Shown here piece after piece: positions 1-7,211 of a DNA stretch of 22,539 bases. The notes under the pieces were generated by a model. That model was not told the origin of the DNA, searched no databases, and saw nothing but the letters and a program-made list of their open reading frames with translations. Source of the stretch: JAKAXS01 sp041940525 (GTDB lineage: Bacteria; Pseudomonadota; Alphaproteobacteria; Rhizobiales; Hyphomicrobiaceae). The stretch's first letter is position 1. Each line of letters starts with the position of its first letter. The translations under genes and the position numbers were made by a program. The stretch covers positions 1 through 22,539 of the forward strand of contig JBGTSB010000050.1 in assembly GCA_041940525.1 (NCBI GenBank), in the 5' to 3' direction.

Positions 1-125
1 ATAAACCCTTGAATCGGGCCGGGTTTGCGGGGCGCGGAATATAGGCAGCGCCAAGTGGCGCGGCAATATCGGTTCGATGACGCTGGGATGACGGCCGGGC
101 GCCGGGAACCAGCCTTGGGCTAAGG

Positions 126-290
126 TCAGAGCCCGAGCTTGGCAAGCTCCACCTCCGCGCGGAGTTCGATCTCCGCCAGCACCTCGGCCAGTCTCGGGTC
201 GTTAATGGCCGGACGTCCTTCGCGCGCCAGCCGGGCGAGTTGCTGCAGGCGGTCGCGCGAGATTTGTCCGGTCAGCAGGCCAATTCGAAT
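126..290 (-). pseudogene. C-terminal tail of an unidentified minus-strand gene, truncated at about base 290
   Basis: Reading the minus strand from about base 287 down to a TGA at 126-128 gives an uninterrupted, charged, helix-like tail of about 50 residues that ends EIELRAEVELAKLGL. The frame has no ATG, GTG or TTG between the junction and codon 180-182, so it cannot be a complete gene; its 5' part is missing where helicase sequence begins. It lies opposite the first codons of the helicase fragment, in sequence unlike any RhlE protein. The family is not recognised; a dehydrogenase-like or other helical tail is possible but unproven. That it is coding is inferred from composition and the open frame only. 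Confidence 0.4.
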
Positions 291-1118
291 TTCCTCAAGC
301 CGATCAAGAAGATCGTTGCCAAGATTCCGGTCAAACGCCAGAGCTTGTTTTTCTCAGCCACGATGCCGAAAGAAATCGGCGCATTGGCCAACGAGATGCT
401 GCGCGACCCGCTGAAGGTCTCAGTGACGCCTGTCGCCAAGACCGCTGACCGGGTGAAGCAGAGCGTCATCTATGTGGAGCGCCAGCGCAAACAGTCGGTC
501 CTGGTTGACCTGTTTGCCGACCCTGAAATGCGGCGCACGGTTGTGTTCACGCGCACCAAGCGCGGCGCTGACCGGGTGGCCCGCAATCTTGAGGCTGCTG
601 GCATTCGCGTCGCGGCCATTCACGGCAACAAGAGCCAGGGCCAGCGCGAAGCAGCGCTGCACAACTTCCGCAAGGGCCGAATTCGCGGGCTCATTGCCAC
701 GGACATTGCAGCACGCGGCATCGATATCGACGACGTCACGCACGTTGTGAACTACGAGCTTCCTGAAGTGCCCGAAAGCTACGTCCATCGGATCGGCCGA
801 ACGGCGCGCGCAGGCGCCGAAGGCATTGCGATTTCTCTGTGCGGTGGCGATGAGCGTCCGCTCTTGCGCGGCATCGAGCGTCTCACGCGCCAGCAGATTC
901 CTGCGGAAGACCGGCGCATCGATATCGCACTCGACGAAAGCGCGCCGCCGAAGAAGGCCGGCGACCGGCGTCCACCACGCAAGAAGTCCTTTGGGCCTCC
1001 GCGCGGCAAGCGCAACGGAAGCGGCAACGGCCGGCCGGCGAAGCCCCATCGTGGACAGCGCCCGCCCAAACGCGGCAAAGGAAACGGAGCGGCTAGGCAG
1101 GCGGCGCCTGCGAGCTAG
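240..1118 (+). pseudogene. DEAD-box RNA helicase (RhlE-like), C-terminal half only
   Basis: This is the C-terminal part of an ATP-dependent RNA helicase of the RhlE group, which unwinds RNA in ribosome assembly and mRNA decay. Recognisable from about base 291 (FLKPIKKIV) onward are motif III (FFSATMP), motif IV (VVFTRTKRGAD), motif V (ATDIAARGIDIDDV) and motif VI (HRIGRTARAG), followed by a basic Gly/Arg/Lys/Pro-rich tail typical of RhlE C-termini. The Q motif, the Walker A motif and the DEAD box, all needed for ATP hydrolysis, are absent; upstream of 291 the sequence is unrelated. The TTG at 240 opens the frame but is not a believable natural start. The 3' end overlaps the convergent kinase gene by 26 bp. 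Either a broken gene or a chimeric sequence join. Confidence 0.85.
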
Positions 1119-3201
1119 AGACTTCAGCGGCGGCAGCCGCCGCCGCTGCAGCTGCCACGGGAAGATCAAATTCCAGGTGCCAGCGCAGGCCGTCGCGGTG
1201 ATAGTCAATGTTGGCTTTGCCTGAAACGGTCGAGGCCGCCATGGTCTCGATTACCCGGCTTCCAAAGCCCGTCTGCTCGGGCGGCTTTTCAATCTTCGGG
1301 CCGCCCTCTTCTATCCAGTCGATCGACAGACGATCGTCCTTGACGGACCAGTGCAGCTTGATGCGCCCCTGCGGCTCAGATAGCGCGCCGTACTTGACCG
1401 CATTCGTCGCCAGCTCGTGCAGAGCCAAGCCGATCGCTTGCGCCGCAGTCGCTGAGACGATCACGTGCGGCCCGGATACATCAATCCGGTCTTTCGCATG
1501 GTCATCGACAAAGGCCGACAGCTGCAGCTTCACCAGTTCCCGAAGTGGTCCATCCAGCCAATCGCGGCTGACAAGCAGTTCGTGGGAGACAGCCAGGGAC
1601 TTCAACCGGCTGGTAAAGGTTGCGACAAACTCCGGCACGGATTTCGCGTTACGGCCGGTCTGATTGGCGATCGACTGGACAATGGCAAGCTGGTTCTTCG
1701 AACGGTGCGCCAGCTCGCGTGTCAAGAATTGGCGGTGGCTCTCATCTTCCTTGCGGCTGGTGATGTCGTGAATGATCGAAGAGATGGCGATGATTTTGCC
1801 GTCTGCCTTGTAGACGGGGGCGGCGTTCAGGCGAACATGGACGCGCGTGCCGTCCTTCTTCTTGCGCACGGTCTCGGCGTGAATGATTTCGCCCGCGACG
1901 ATGCGCGTGCGCTGCTCGTAGTATTCATCAATGTGATCAGGCGGAACGATCAGCGTCTTCGGCTTGCCGACGATCTCTTCGGCTGAGTAGCCGAACAGCT
2001 CTTCAGCGGCGCTGTTCCAGGTACGCACCGTACCGTCGAGATCAATGCTCATGATCGCATCACCGGACGAAGCCACGATCGCCGCGAGCCGCGAATTCTT
2101 GGCCATCGCTGCATCCAGTGCCGCGCCCACCTCTTCCAATTCCGAGATGCCGTAGGTGACGTCGTGGTAATGCTGCCCTCCGGCCAGCGCGCTGGCGTAG
2201 CGGCTCAGCCCTCGCACCGGTTCCGATATTTGCTTCGCCACGAACATCGCGAGCAGCAGCGTCAATCCCAGCACGGAAGCCGCGCCAAGCACGATCAACA
2301 GGATCGCGTTGCGGATCGGCGCATTCATCTTCTGCTCTGGCACCGCGACAACGGCGGTCCATCCGGTCAAGTTTGAGCGTTGAAACGCGTTGAGAGACTG
2401 CACGCCTTCCCAGGTCACGTTCTCAAAAAAGCCCGTTGCGTCATATCCGACGGCGACAGCGGCCAGCTCCGGCCGCGCCTTCTGCCCGATGCGCTGGCTC
2501 GCGTTGATGCTACGCGCAACGTATCGTCCCTCCTTATCGACGACGGCGGCGGGCCACTCAGGATCAAGTCCGACCTCGGCGAAGACGGAGTTGAGATAGC
2601 TGACGTGAATCTCAGCGGCCAGCCCATAACGGGTTTTCTTGTTTTTCCTAACTGGAACCGCGATGACAACGGTCGCGTCCGTCAGACCTTCGCCCTTGAT
2701 GCCAGAGACGGCGTTGGCGCCAGAGAAGGTTCTTTCGATGAAAGCCTCCTCCAAGATGTCGCCATGCGACGAGCGCCGGTCTGCCGAGCGCGCGCCTGCA
2801 ACAAACTTACCATCCTCGTCGAAGGCCCAGATCCGCACCACGTGCGGATGCAGCATCAGCGCTTCCGCCTGCCGCCGGAATGTTCTGAACGCCGATCCCA
2901 AGTCGTCGGAGACCGACAGCCCGCTCAGCATGCCAAACTGTGTCGCAATATCCAGATCGACCGCAGACGAGAGGCGGTGTGTTGCATCGAGCCGCTGCTG
3001 TTCGATCAGCTCACGCTTGGATGTGGCAAAGTTCACAGCGATCCATGTGAACAGCGCGAGCAGCGGTATCACCACGATGCCGACCAGAACGACAACGCGG
3101 GATCGGATGCTTCTCGGGCGATTGAATGCTGTCCGCAGGTGACCAGGGTGTTCGGCGGTCGCGGCCATGCGCGTTTTGCTCTCAATAATTTTCATTCGCA
3201 T
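1093..3201 (-). CDS. HWE-family sensor histidine kinase with extracytoplasmic sensor, HAMP and PAS domains
   Basis: A 702-residue membrane sensor kinase. Order: TM1 at about 36-58, a large extracytoplasmic Cache-like sensor at about 59-295, TM2 at about 299-322, HAMP at 323-370, one PAS domain at about 372-485 (WNSAAEELFGYSAEEIVGK), then the kinase core. The phosphoacceptor box is ELAHRSKNQ (His499), the N box is HELATNAVKYG (595-605), and the WxE signature is at Trp629-Glu631 (DWIEEGGP), which marks the HWE/HisKA_2 type. Such kinases often act in alphaproteobacterial general stress or light/chemical sensing, but no cognate regulator is adjacent, so the signal is unknown. The start at 3201 has GGAA about 10 bases upstream; ATG codons at 3195 and 3168 are alternatives. 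The protein ends in a run of 10 alanines (1126-1155) before a short polar tail. Confidence 0.9.
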   Translation of the reverse strand: MRMKIIESKTRMAATAEHPGHLRTAFNRPRSIRSRVVVLVGIVVIPLLALFTWIAVNFATSKRELIEQQRLDATHRLSSAVDLDIATQFGMLSGLSVSDDLGSAFRTFRRQAEALMLHPHVVRIWAFDEDGKFVAGARSADRRSSHGDILEEAFIERTFSGANAVSGIKGEGLTDATVVIAVPVRKNKKTRYGLAAEIHVSYLNSVFAEVGLDPEWPAAVVDKEGRYVARSINASQRIGQKARPELAAVAVGYDATGFFENVTWEGVQSLNAFQRSNLTGWTAVVAVPEQKMNAPIRNAILLIVLGAASVLGLTLLLAMFVAKQISEPVRGLSRYASALAGGQHYHDVTYGISELEEVGAALDAAMAKNSRLAAIVASSGDAIMSIDLDGTVRTWNSAAEELFGYSAEEIVGKPKTLIVPPDHIDEYYEQRTRIVAGEIIHAETVRKKKDGTRVHVRLNAAPVYKADGKIIAISSIIHDITSRKEDESHRQFLTRELAHRSKNQLAIVQSIANQTGRNAKSVPEFVATFTSRLKSLAVSHELLVSRDWLDGPLRELVKLQLSAFVDDHAKDRIDVSGPHVIVSATAAQAIGLALHELATNAVKYGALSEPQGRIKLHWSVKDDRLSIDWIEEGGPKIEKPPEQTGFGSRVIETMAASTVSGKANIDYHRDGLRWHLEFDLPVAAAAAAAAAAEVSSSQAPPA

Positions 3202-3378
3202 AGTAGCGGATTTCCATTGCGCGCAATAGAGTATTCGCTTTCGCGGCTTATGCGCGCAACGGGCTGAACTAATTCGATAAAATGTGGCGCATTAGCGGTC
3301 GAAATCTGCTGAAAATGCACCGCCCGCGGACGTTTGGGGTCGCGGCCAGCCCATCTCTCCCCAGCACGGTCTGCAACG

Positions 3379-3401
3379 CGGAGCTGGAGCCGCCAGCTCC
3401 G
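3379..3401. repeat. Perfect 9-bp inverted repeat (hairpin)
   Basis: CGGAGCTGG (3379-3387) and CCAGCTCCG (3393-3401) pair perfectly around the 5-base loop AGCCG. No T-run follows on either strand, so it is not a standard intrinsic terminator. It may be a protein-binding palindrome or part of an RNA leader; function unknown. Confidence 0.6.
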
Positions 3402-3491
3402 GAAATTGGGCCATCAGGCAGGGTTGGCGGGGCTAAGAAATGAAGGCTCAGCCGGCAGAAGTAAGCGGCCGCGCCCTAGCAGATAGGACGC

Positions 3492-3519
3492 TTGCAGGCG
3501 GCAGGCGGCGCGGTTATAA
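3492..3519 (+). promoter_or_regulatory. Candidate sigma-70-type promoter for tRNA-Pro
   Basis: TTGCAG (3492-3497) and TTATAA (3514-3519) are separated by 16 bases, upstream of and in the same direction as the tRNA at 3592. The predicted transcript would have a leader of about 65 bases. Alphaproteobacterial promoters are loosely conserved, so this is a plausible match only. Confidence 0.35.
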
Positions 3520-3591
3520 AGCGCCCTCGCTTGCGATCGGGCCAATAGACTCGTGCGAGCGCATCCCACAATCCTCGGGATAACGGTCGGG

Positions 3592-3668
3592 CGGAGCGTA
3601 GCGCAGCCTGGTAGCGCACTTGCTTCGGGAGCAAGGGGTCGGGAGTTCGAATCTCCCCGCTCCGACCA
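3592..3668 (+). tRNA. tRNA-Pro (anticodon CGG)
   Basis: A complete 77-base cloverleaf. The acceptor arms CGGAGCG (3592-3598) and CGCTCCG pair perfectly. The D arm contains AGCGCAGCCTGGTAGCGC. The anticodon stem CTTGC/GCAAG encloses the loop TTCGGGA, giving anticodon CGG, which reads CCG proline codons. The T arm GGGAGTTCGAATCTCCC is canonical. The discriminator base A and the CCA end are encoded (3665-3668). CCG is expected to be a common proline codon in this GC-rich genome. Confidence 0.97.
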
Positions 3669-3734
3669 GTCACCATACAGTCTTCAATCCAGCGCAGGCC
3701 GGGCCTGGCATTGCCGAAACCCGGCCGTCTGGTG

Positions 3735-3926
3735 TCAGTCATCGGCGCGCTCGCGGAGGCTCGAGATCATCCGGCTGCGGGGGAGGGCGCCGAGTTCGGC
3801 CCAGATCGCCTCTTCCAAAGAACCGGTCTCGATCTCGCCGATGTCATCCAGTTCGCACAACAGCTCTGAGGCTGGTGAGGCTGGCAGGATGGACGTGTTC
3901 GCTAAGCTGAATTTGAAGTCGATCAT
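3735..3926 (-). CDS. Small protein of unknown function (63 residues) downstream of the methyltransferase gene
   Basis: The start at 3926 is chosen because AAGGAG sits at ideal spacing in front of it (AAGGAGAAACGAT then ATG); a longer frame from 3965 would overlap the preceding gene and lacks this site. The protein begins MIDFKFSLANT and has an acidic centre (CELDDIGEIETGSLEEAIWAELG) and a basic, arginine-rich end (PRSRMISSLRERADD). It has one cysteine, no signal peptide and no membrane segment. It follows the methyltransferase by 35 bases on the same strand and is very probably co-transcribed with it. No family is recognised. The strong ribosome-binding site is the main reason to believe it is real. 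Confidence 0.6.
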   Translation of the reverse strand: MIDFKFSLANTSILPASPASELLCELDDIGEIETGSLEEAIWAELGALPRSRMISSLRERADD

Positions 3927-3961
3927 ATCGTTTCTCCTTGTTTGAAACCGAAAAGGGTGGC

Positions 3962-4786
3962 TCACGCCTTTGTCACGATGACTTCGGCGTAGGTGGCCGG
4001 TACGCGCATCGAGCCGTCGGTGGCCGTGTTGCGCTCTGCGATGAGGTCGGCGATGGCGCTTTCCAGGTCTGCTTGCCGCGCAGGCTCGAGTGCCAAGAAC
4101 GCCTTGTGCACCGGGCCATAAAACTCGCGGAATACATCGATGAAGTGCTGCGGCGAGCAGTAGCGGAAGACGAACGATTTCTCGGTCACCTCAATGGCGC
4201 GCGCTTTGCCGCCGAACGTCGTCTCGATCCAATCGCGCGTCCCCCATAGAGCAGGCGAGGCAACGCCGGCTGGCGGTGGCACGTGCGCGCCAAGAACCTT
4301 GAAAAGCGAACCGATGAAGCCAGACGGTGTCCAGTTGGCGAGACCGATTTTGCCGCCAGACCGGCAGACACGCACGAGTTCGCCAGCTGCTTGCGCTTGG
4401 TTCGGCGTGAACATCACACCAAACGTTGAGGCGACGGCATCGAAATGGTTGTCTTCAAACGGTAGATCCTCGGCGTCAGCGATCTGATAGTGAACGGGGA
4501 GATTTTCCGCGAACGCCCGCGCTTCACTGCGCGCCAGCAGCGTGTCGACATAGTCCGTCGAGGTGACGTCACACCAGCGGCGTGCAAAGGCAAGCGTGGC
4601 GTTGCCGTTTCCGGCGGCCACATCCAGAACGCTTGAGCCGGACCGCAGGTCCATGGTCTCGGCCAGCGTTTCTCCGACAATCTGCAGCGTGGTGCCAATC
4701 TTGGCATAGTCGCCAGATTGCCAGGCGGCGTTCTGCTTCACCTTGATTGCGCGATAGTCTGGCGAAACCGTTGCGAGAGTGGTCAT
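3962..4786 (-). CDS. Class I SAM-dependent methyltransferase (UbiE/COG2226-like)
   Basis: A 274-residue cytoplasmic methyltransferase. The SAM-binding motif I is VLDVAAGNGN (53-62), followed by an acidic end of strand 2 (VTSTDYVDTLL), motif II/III context (ADAEDLPFEDNHFDAVASTFGVMF) and a post-III segment (RVCRSGGKIGLANWTPSGF). This is the layout of UbiE-like small-molecule methyltransferases, but the C-terminal half (HVPPPAGVASPALWG onward) differs from true ubiquinone enzymes, so the substrate is unknown. The ATG at 4786 is preceded by AAGGAA. It is divergent from a winged-helix/TPR regulator 225 bases away and is followed by a small gene, suggesting a regulated two-gene transcript. Confidence 0.88.
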   Translation of the reverse strand: MTTLATVSPDYRAIKVKQNAAWQSGDYAKIGTTLQIVGETLAETMDLRSGSSVLDVAAGNGNATLAFARRWCDVTSTDYVDTLLARSEARAFAENLPVHYQIADAEDLPFEDNHFDAVASTFGVMFTPNQAQAAGELVRVCRSGGKIGLANWTPSGFIGSLFKVLGAHVPPPAGVASPALWGTRDWIETTFGGKARAIEVTEKSFVFRYCSPQHFIDVFREFYGPVHKAFLALEPARQADLESAIADLIAERNTATDGSMRVPATYAEVIVTKA

Positions 4787-4912
4787 GATAGTATTCCTTG
4801 TTCTGTAGGGCTGTCCGATCCGGTGCGGCCGTTGATTTCGTTGGTGTTACGGCCAGGCACGCCAGTGTTTGTACGCCTGCTGGAATTCGGCGCTTGAGCT
4901 GTGCATGGGGTT

Positions 4913-4934
4913 TTCTGGGGGAGTTCTGGGGGAA
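4913..4934. promoter_or_regulatory. Tandem 11-bp direct repeat, candidate operator of the divergent regulator
   Basis: TTCTGGGGGAG (4913-4923) is followed immediately by TTCTGGGGGAA (4924-4934). A third G-run (4907-4910) is one helical turn upstream. Direct repeats at 11-bp spacing are the usual DNA target layout of OmpR/PhoB-type winged helices, which bind head to tail, and the gene starting at 5012 encodes exactly such a domain. It lies 78 bases before that gene and 126 bases before the methyltransferase gene, so it could control both. Seen: the repeat. Inferred: its role. Confidence 0.5.
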
Positions 4935-5011
4935 CGTTGGTAAGGCCCGAATAGCCGTGCCGCCGCTGGCACTGCCGGCCGATAAGCCAAGCGTTCGAGG
5001 ACCGTGGCGCT

Positions 5012-6604
5012 ATGATTTTTCGCTTTGGAGACTTCGAGCTCGACGACGGCACTTACGAATTGCGCAAGAACGGCCGTCCCTGTCACACCGAGCCGCTGAT
5101 CTTTGACCTGATTGCTTACCTCTTGCGGACGAACGGCCGCGTCGTCAGCCGCGATGATATCGTGGAGCATGTTTGGGACGGTCGCTTTGTCTCCGATGCG
5201 ACCATCTCGGGCGGGATCAAGTCGGCCCGCCAGGCCCTCGGCGATAGCGGAGTGCAACAGCGCTACATTCGCACGATACGCGGACGCGGCTTCCAGTTCG
5301 TCGCCGGCGTCGAAGCGGAAGAACAGGTGCCGCCTGCCGGTGCATCCAACATTCAAGTCAAATTCGCGACAGAGCCAGCCAAGCCTCTCTCCGCAGAGTC
5401 CAGCGAAGCGACATCGGCCGCGCCATCAATTGCGGTTCTTCCGATCCGCCTGGTAACGCCGAGCGAGCCCTACGGCGCTCTGGGCGATGCGCTCTCTCAT
5501 GATGTGATTTTCGAACTGGCCCGCCTCCATTGGCTGCACGTGATCAATCGCGGGTCGACCTTCGCGTTCCGTGACGAGGAGACCGAGTTGAGCCAGGTCG
5601 CCCAGGTTCTCGGTGCGCGCTACGTATTGTCGGGAACGATGACACTGCACGGCGAGACCAGCGTGGTGACGGTGGAGATGTCCGAAACCAGCGGGATGCG
5701 CATTGTCTGGGCCGACCGGTTCGAACAGCCAGTCAACGAACTCTTGCAACTCAAGGGAACCATCGCCGCGCGCATCGTTCGCGCGGTCGAAACCAGAATT
5801 CAATCGGCGGAAGTCATTGCAGCCGGCCGCATCCCGACGGACTGCTTGGACGCCTGGTCCGCATATCATCGTGGCCTCTGGCACATGTTCCGCTTCACCC
5901 AAGCTGATAACGCAGCCTCAGCGGAATTTTTCAACCGCGCGATAGGTGCCGACCCACAGTTCGCGCGCGCGCACGCTGCCTTGTCCTTCACGCACTTTCA
6001 AAACGCGTTCCTCAACTTCTCCAACGACCGTGCCGAAGACTTGAAGCAAGCGTGCGCATTGTCTGAGCGGGCGTTGTCGATTGACCCGTTTGATCCATTC
6101 GTGAACCTTACAATGGGGCGAACGAACTGGATCTCAGGCGATCTTGAGGCGGCGGTGCCGTGGCTGGAGCGAAGCATCGAACTCAGTCCCAACTACGCTT
6201 TCGCCATCTACAATCGCGCACTGATCGGCGTGCTGCAGGGAGAAGGAGATGTTAGCGCGGCACAGGCTGACCGCGCGATGTCATTGAGCCCGATCGATCC
6301 GCTGAGTTATGCGATGCTCAGCACCAGAGCCATGGCGCACATGGTCAAGGGTGAATTTCAAGAAGCTACGCGTTGGGCGAAGCGCGCAATCCAAGTCCCG
6401 AACGCGCATTTCCAAATCTTCGTCATCGCCGCGGTTGCCTATGAGTGTGCTGGAGACCGTGAAGCGGCCAATACGTGCGTCGCCAAGCTGAGGGAGCGGC
6501 ACGCCAACTTCCGGCCGGAAGAGTTCTTCAAAGCTTTTCCTTTCGAGGGATTAGGCTTCCGCAAGACCGTCTCTCAAGCCTTCAAACGGTTAGGGCTGGC
6601 CTAG
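5012..6604 (+). CDS. CadC-like winged-helix regulator with TolB-like and TPR domains
   Basis: A 530-residue predicted transcriptional regulator. Residues 1-100 form an OmpR/PhoB-type winged helix (FRFGDFELDDGTYELRKNG at the start, then SDATISGGIKSARQALGD and YIRTIRGRGFQFV). A linker leads to a TolB-like/COG5616 domain at about 143-250 (SIAVLPIRL, VINRGSTFAF, LGARYVLSGTM). TPR-like helical repeats fill about 280-520 (AEFFNRAIGADPQFARAHAAL, ALSIDPFDPFVNLTMGR). There is no transmembrane segment, unlike classical CadC, and no receiver domain, so the input is probably a ligand or protein sensed by the C-terminal part. It is divergent from the methyltransferase gene, its most likely target. The ATG at 5012 is preceded by GAGGA. 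Confidence 0.88.
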   Translation: MIFRFGDFELDDGTYELRKNGRPCHTEPLIFDLIAYLLRTNGRVVSRDDIVEHVWDGRFVSDATISGGIKSARQALGDSGVQQRYIRTIRGRGFQFVAGVEAEEQVPPAGASNIQVKFATEPAKPLSAESSEATSAAPSIAVLPIRLVTPSEPYGALGDALSHDVIFELARLHWLHVINRGSTFAFRDEETELSQVAQVLGARYVLSGTMTLHGETSVVTVEMSETSGMRIVWADRFEQPVNELLQLKGTIAARIVRAVETRIQSAEVIAAGRIPTDCLDAWSAYHRGLWHMFRFTQADNAASAEFFNRAIGADPQFARAHAALSFTHFQNAFLNFSNDRAEDLKQACALSERALSIDPFDPFVNLTMGRTNWISGDLEAAVPWLERSIELSPNYAFAIYNRALIGVLQGEGDVSAAQADRAMSLSPIDPLSYAMLSTRAMAHMVKGEFQEATRWAKRAIQVPNAHFQIFVIAAVAYECAGDREAANTCVAKLRERHANFRPEEFFKAFPFEGLGFRKTVSQAFKRLGLA

Positions 6605-6618
6605 CAGCGCTGTAGCCG

Positions 6619-6930
6619 TCAAAGCTTGCCGTCGCTGGTCATCGCCATGACGTCGATAAAGTTTCGGTCTTTGTCGAAGCGGCACTTGAAGTCCTTGATG
6701 CCTTCGTTGCCTTTGTCGACGGTGCCGCTGATCGAATGGCTGCCATCATCAGCCGTCTCAATTTCGCCCGTCGTGACATAGCGCGGACGTGTGCCGTACA
6801 TCCCCGCGACTTCGCCGCGGCAGTAGGCGGGCATGTTCCCCCGGGAGATGGGTTCGGCGGACGCCGTAACAGCCAGCGCCAGAAGCGCCAAAACAGGAGC
6901 CGTCCGAAAGGCGAAGCTGATACGGATCAT
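6619..6930 (-). CDS. Small secreted protein of unknown function
   Basis: A 103-residue protein with a clear signal peptide (MIRISFAFRTAPVLALLALAVTASA, probable cleavage after ASA). The mature part is about 78 residues and carries two cysteines (AYCRGEVAGMYG and DFKCRFDKD) that could form one disulfide bond. A middle segment reads as beta strands (YVTTGEIETADDGSHSISGTV), and it ends FIDVMAMTSDGKL. Similar small periplasmic proteins occur in rhizobia, from memory; no function is known to me. The ATG at 6930 is preceded by GAGGAG at good spacing. It is convergent with the regulator gene, ending 14 bases from it. Confidence 0.75.
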   Translation of the reverse strand: MIRISFAFRTAPVLALLALAVTASAEPISRGNMPAYCRGEVAGMYGTRPRYVTTGEIETADDGSHSISGTVDKGNEGIKDFKCRFDKDRNFIDVMAMTSDGKL

Positions 6931-7048
6931 GATGATCGCTCCTCAACTGAAACAGGGAAACGGTAGCGTAGCGCGTGCTATCAGTCGCAAACAATTGTGA
7001 CGGGGGCGGGCCACCATGCGAGAATAGGTGCCGGGACTGTGGCGATGA

Positions 7049-7074
7049 GGAACGTAATATGAGCGCGCAACGTG
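7049..7074 (+). promoter_or_regulatory. Possible EcfG-type (general stress) promoter
   Basis: GGAAC (7049-7053) and CGTG (7071-7074) are separated by 17 bases. The alphaproteobacterial EcfG consensus is GGAAC, 16-17 bases, CGTT, so this is one mismatch away. It would read toward the membrane-protein gene at 7212 with a leader of about 130 bases. Such a match can arise by chance. Confidence 0.25.
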
Positions 7075-7211
7075 ATCAGCGCAGGCGGGCGGTGCCGCAT
7101 CCCATCGTTGCCAGCTGTACAAGCTTAATTCTCCTAGCGCGGATTGAGTGGCCATAGCATAACAATGCATGCTGGGCTGAGCCGGATGAGTTATCGCGAG
7201 AAGCACTAAAT

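Larger units (their letters stand above)
3202..3591. other. 390-base gene-free stretch before tRNA-Pro
   Basis: No protein gene is credible here on either strand. The stretch contains the upstream region of the kinase gene (about 3202-3300), the perfect hairpin at 3379-3401 and a candidate promoter for the tRNA at 3492-3519. Open frames crossing it run into the tRNA and are artefacts of GC-rich sequence. Confidence 0.6.

Noticed and set aside
113..125. CCTT/AAGG inverted repeat as terminator of the minus-strand fragment
   Set aside because: The stem is only 4 bases and has no T-run.
420..1208. Minus-strand frame of 262 residues opposite the helicase
   Set aside because: Arg/Ala-rich shadow of the helicase, which has clear motifs on the plus strand.
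2380..3267. Long plus-strand frame of 295 residues opposite the kinase
   Set aside because: It mirrors the kinase coding strand; the composition is scrambled and no domain is seen, while the minus strand has a complete domain series.
3476..3742. Minus-strand frame of 88 residues across the tRNA
   Set aside because: It is the antisense translation of the same tRNA (SGEIRTPDPLLPKQVRYQAALR), also a familiar artefact.
3553..3945. Plus-strand frame of 130 residues containing SVAQPGSALASGARGREFESPRS
   Set aside because: This peptide is the translation of the tRNA-Pro gene and its flank, a well-known false gene.
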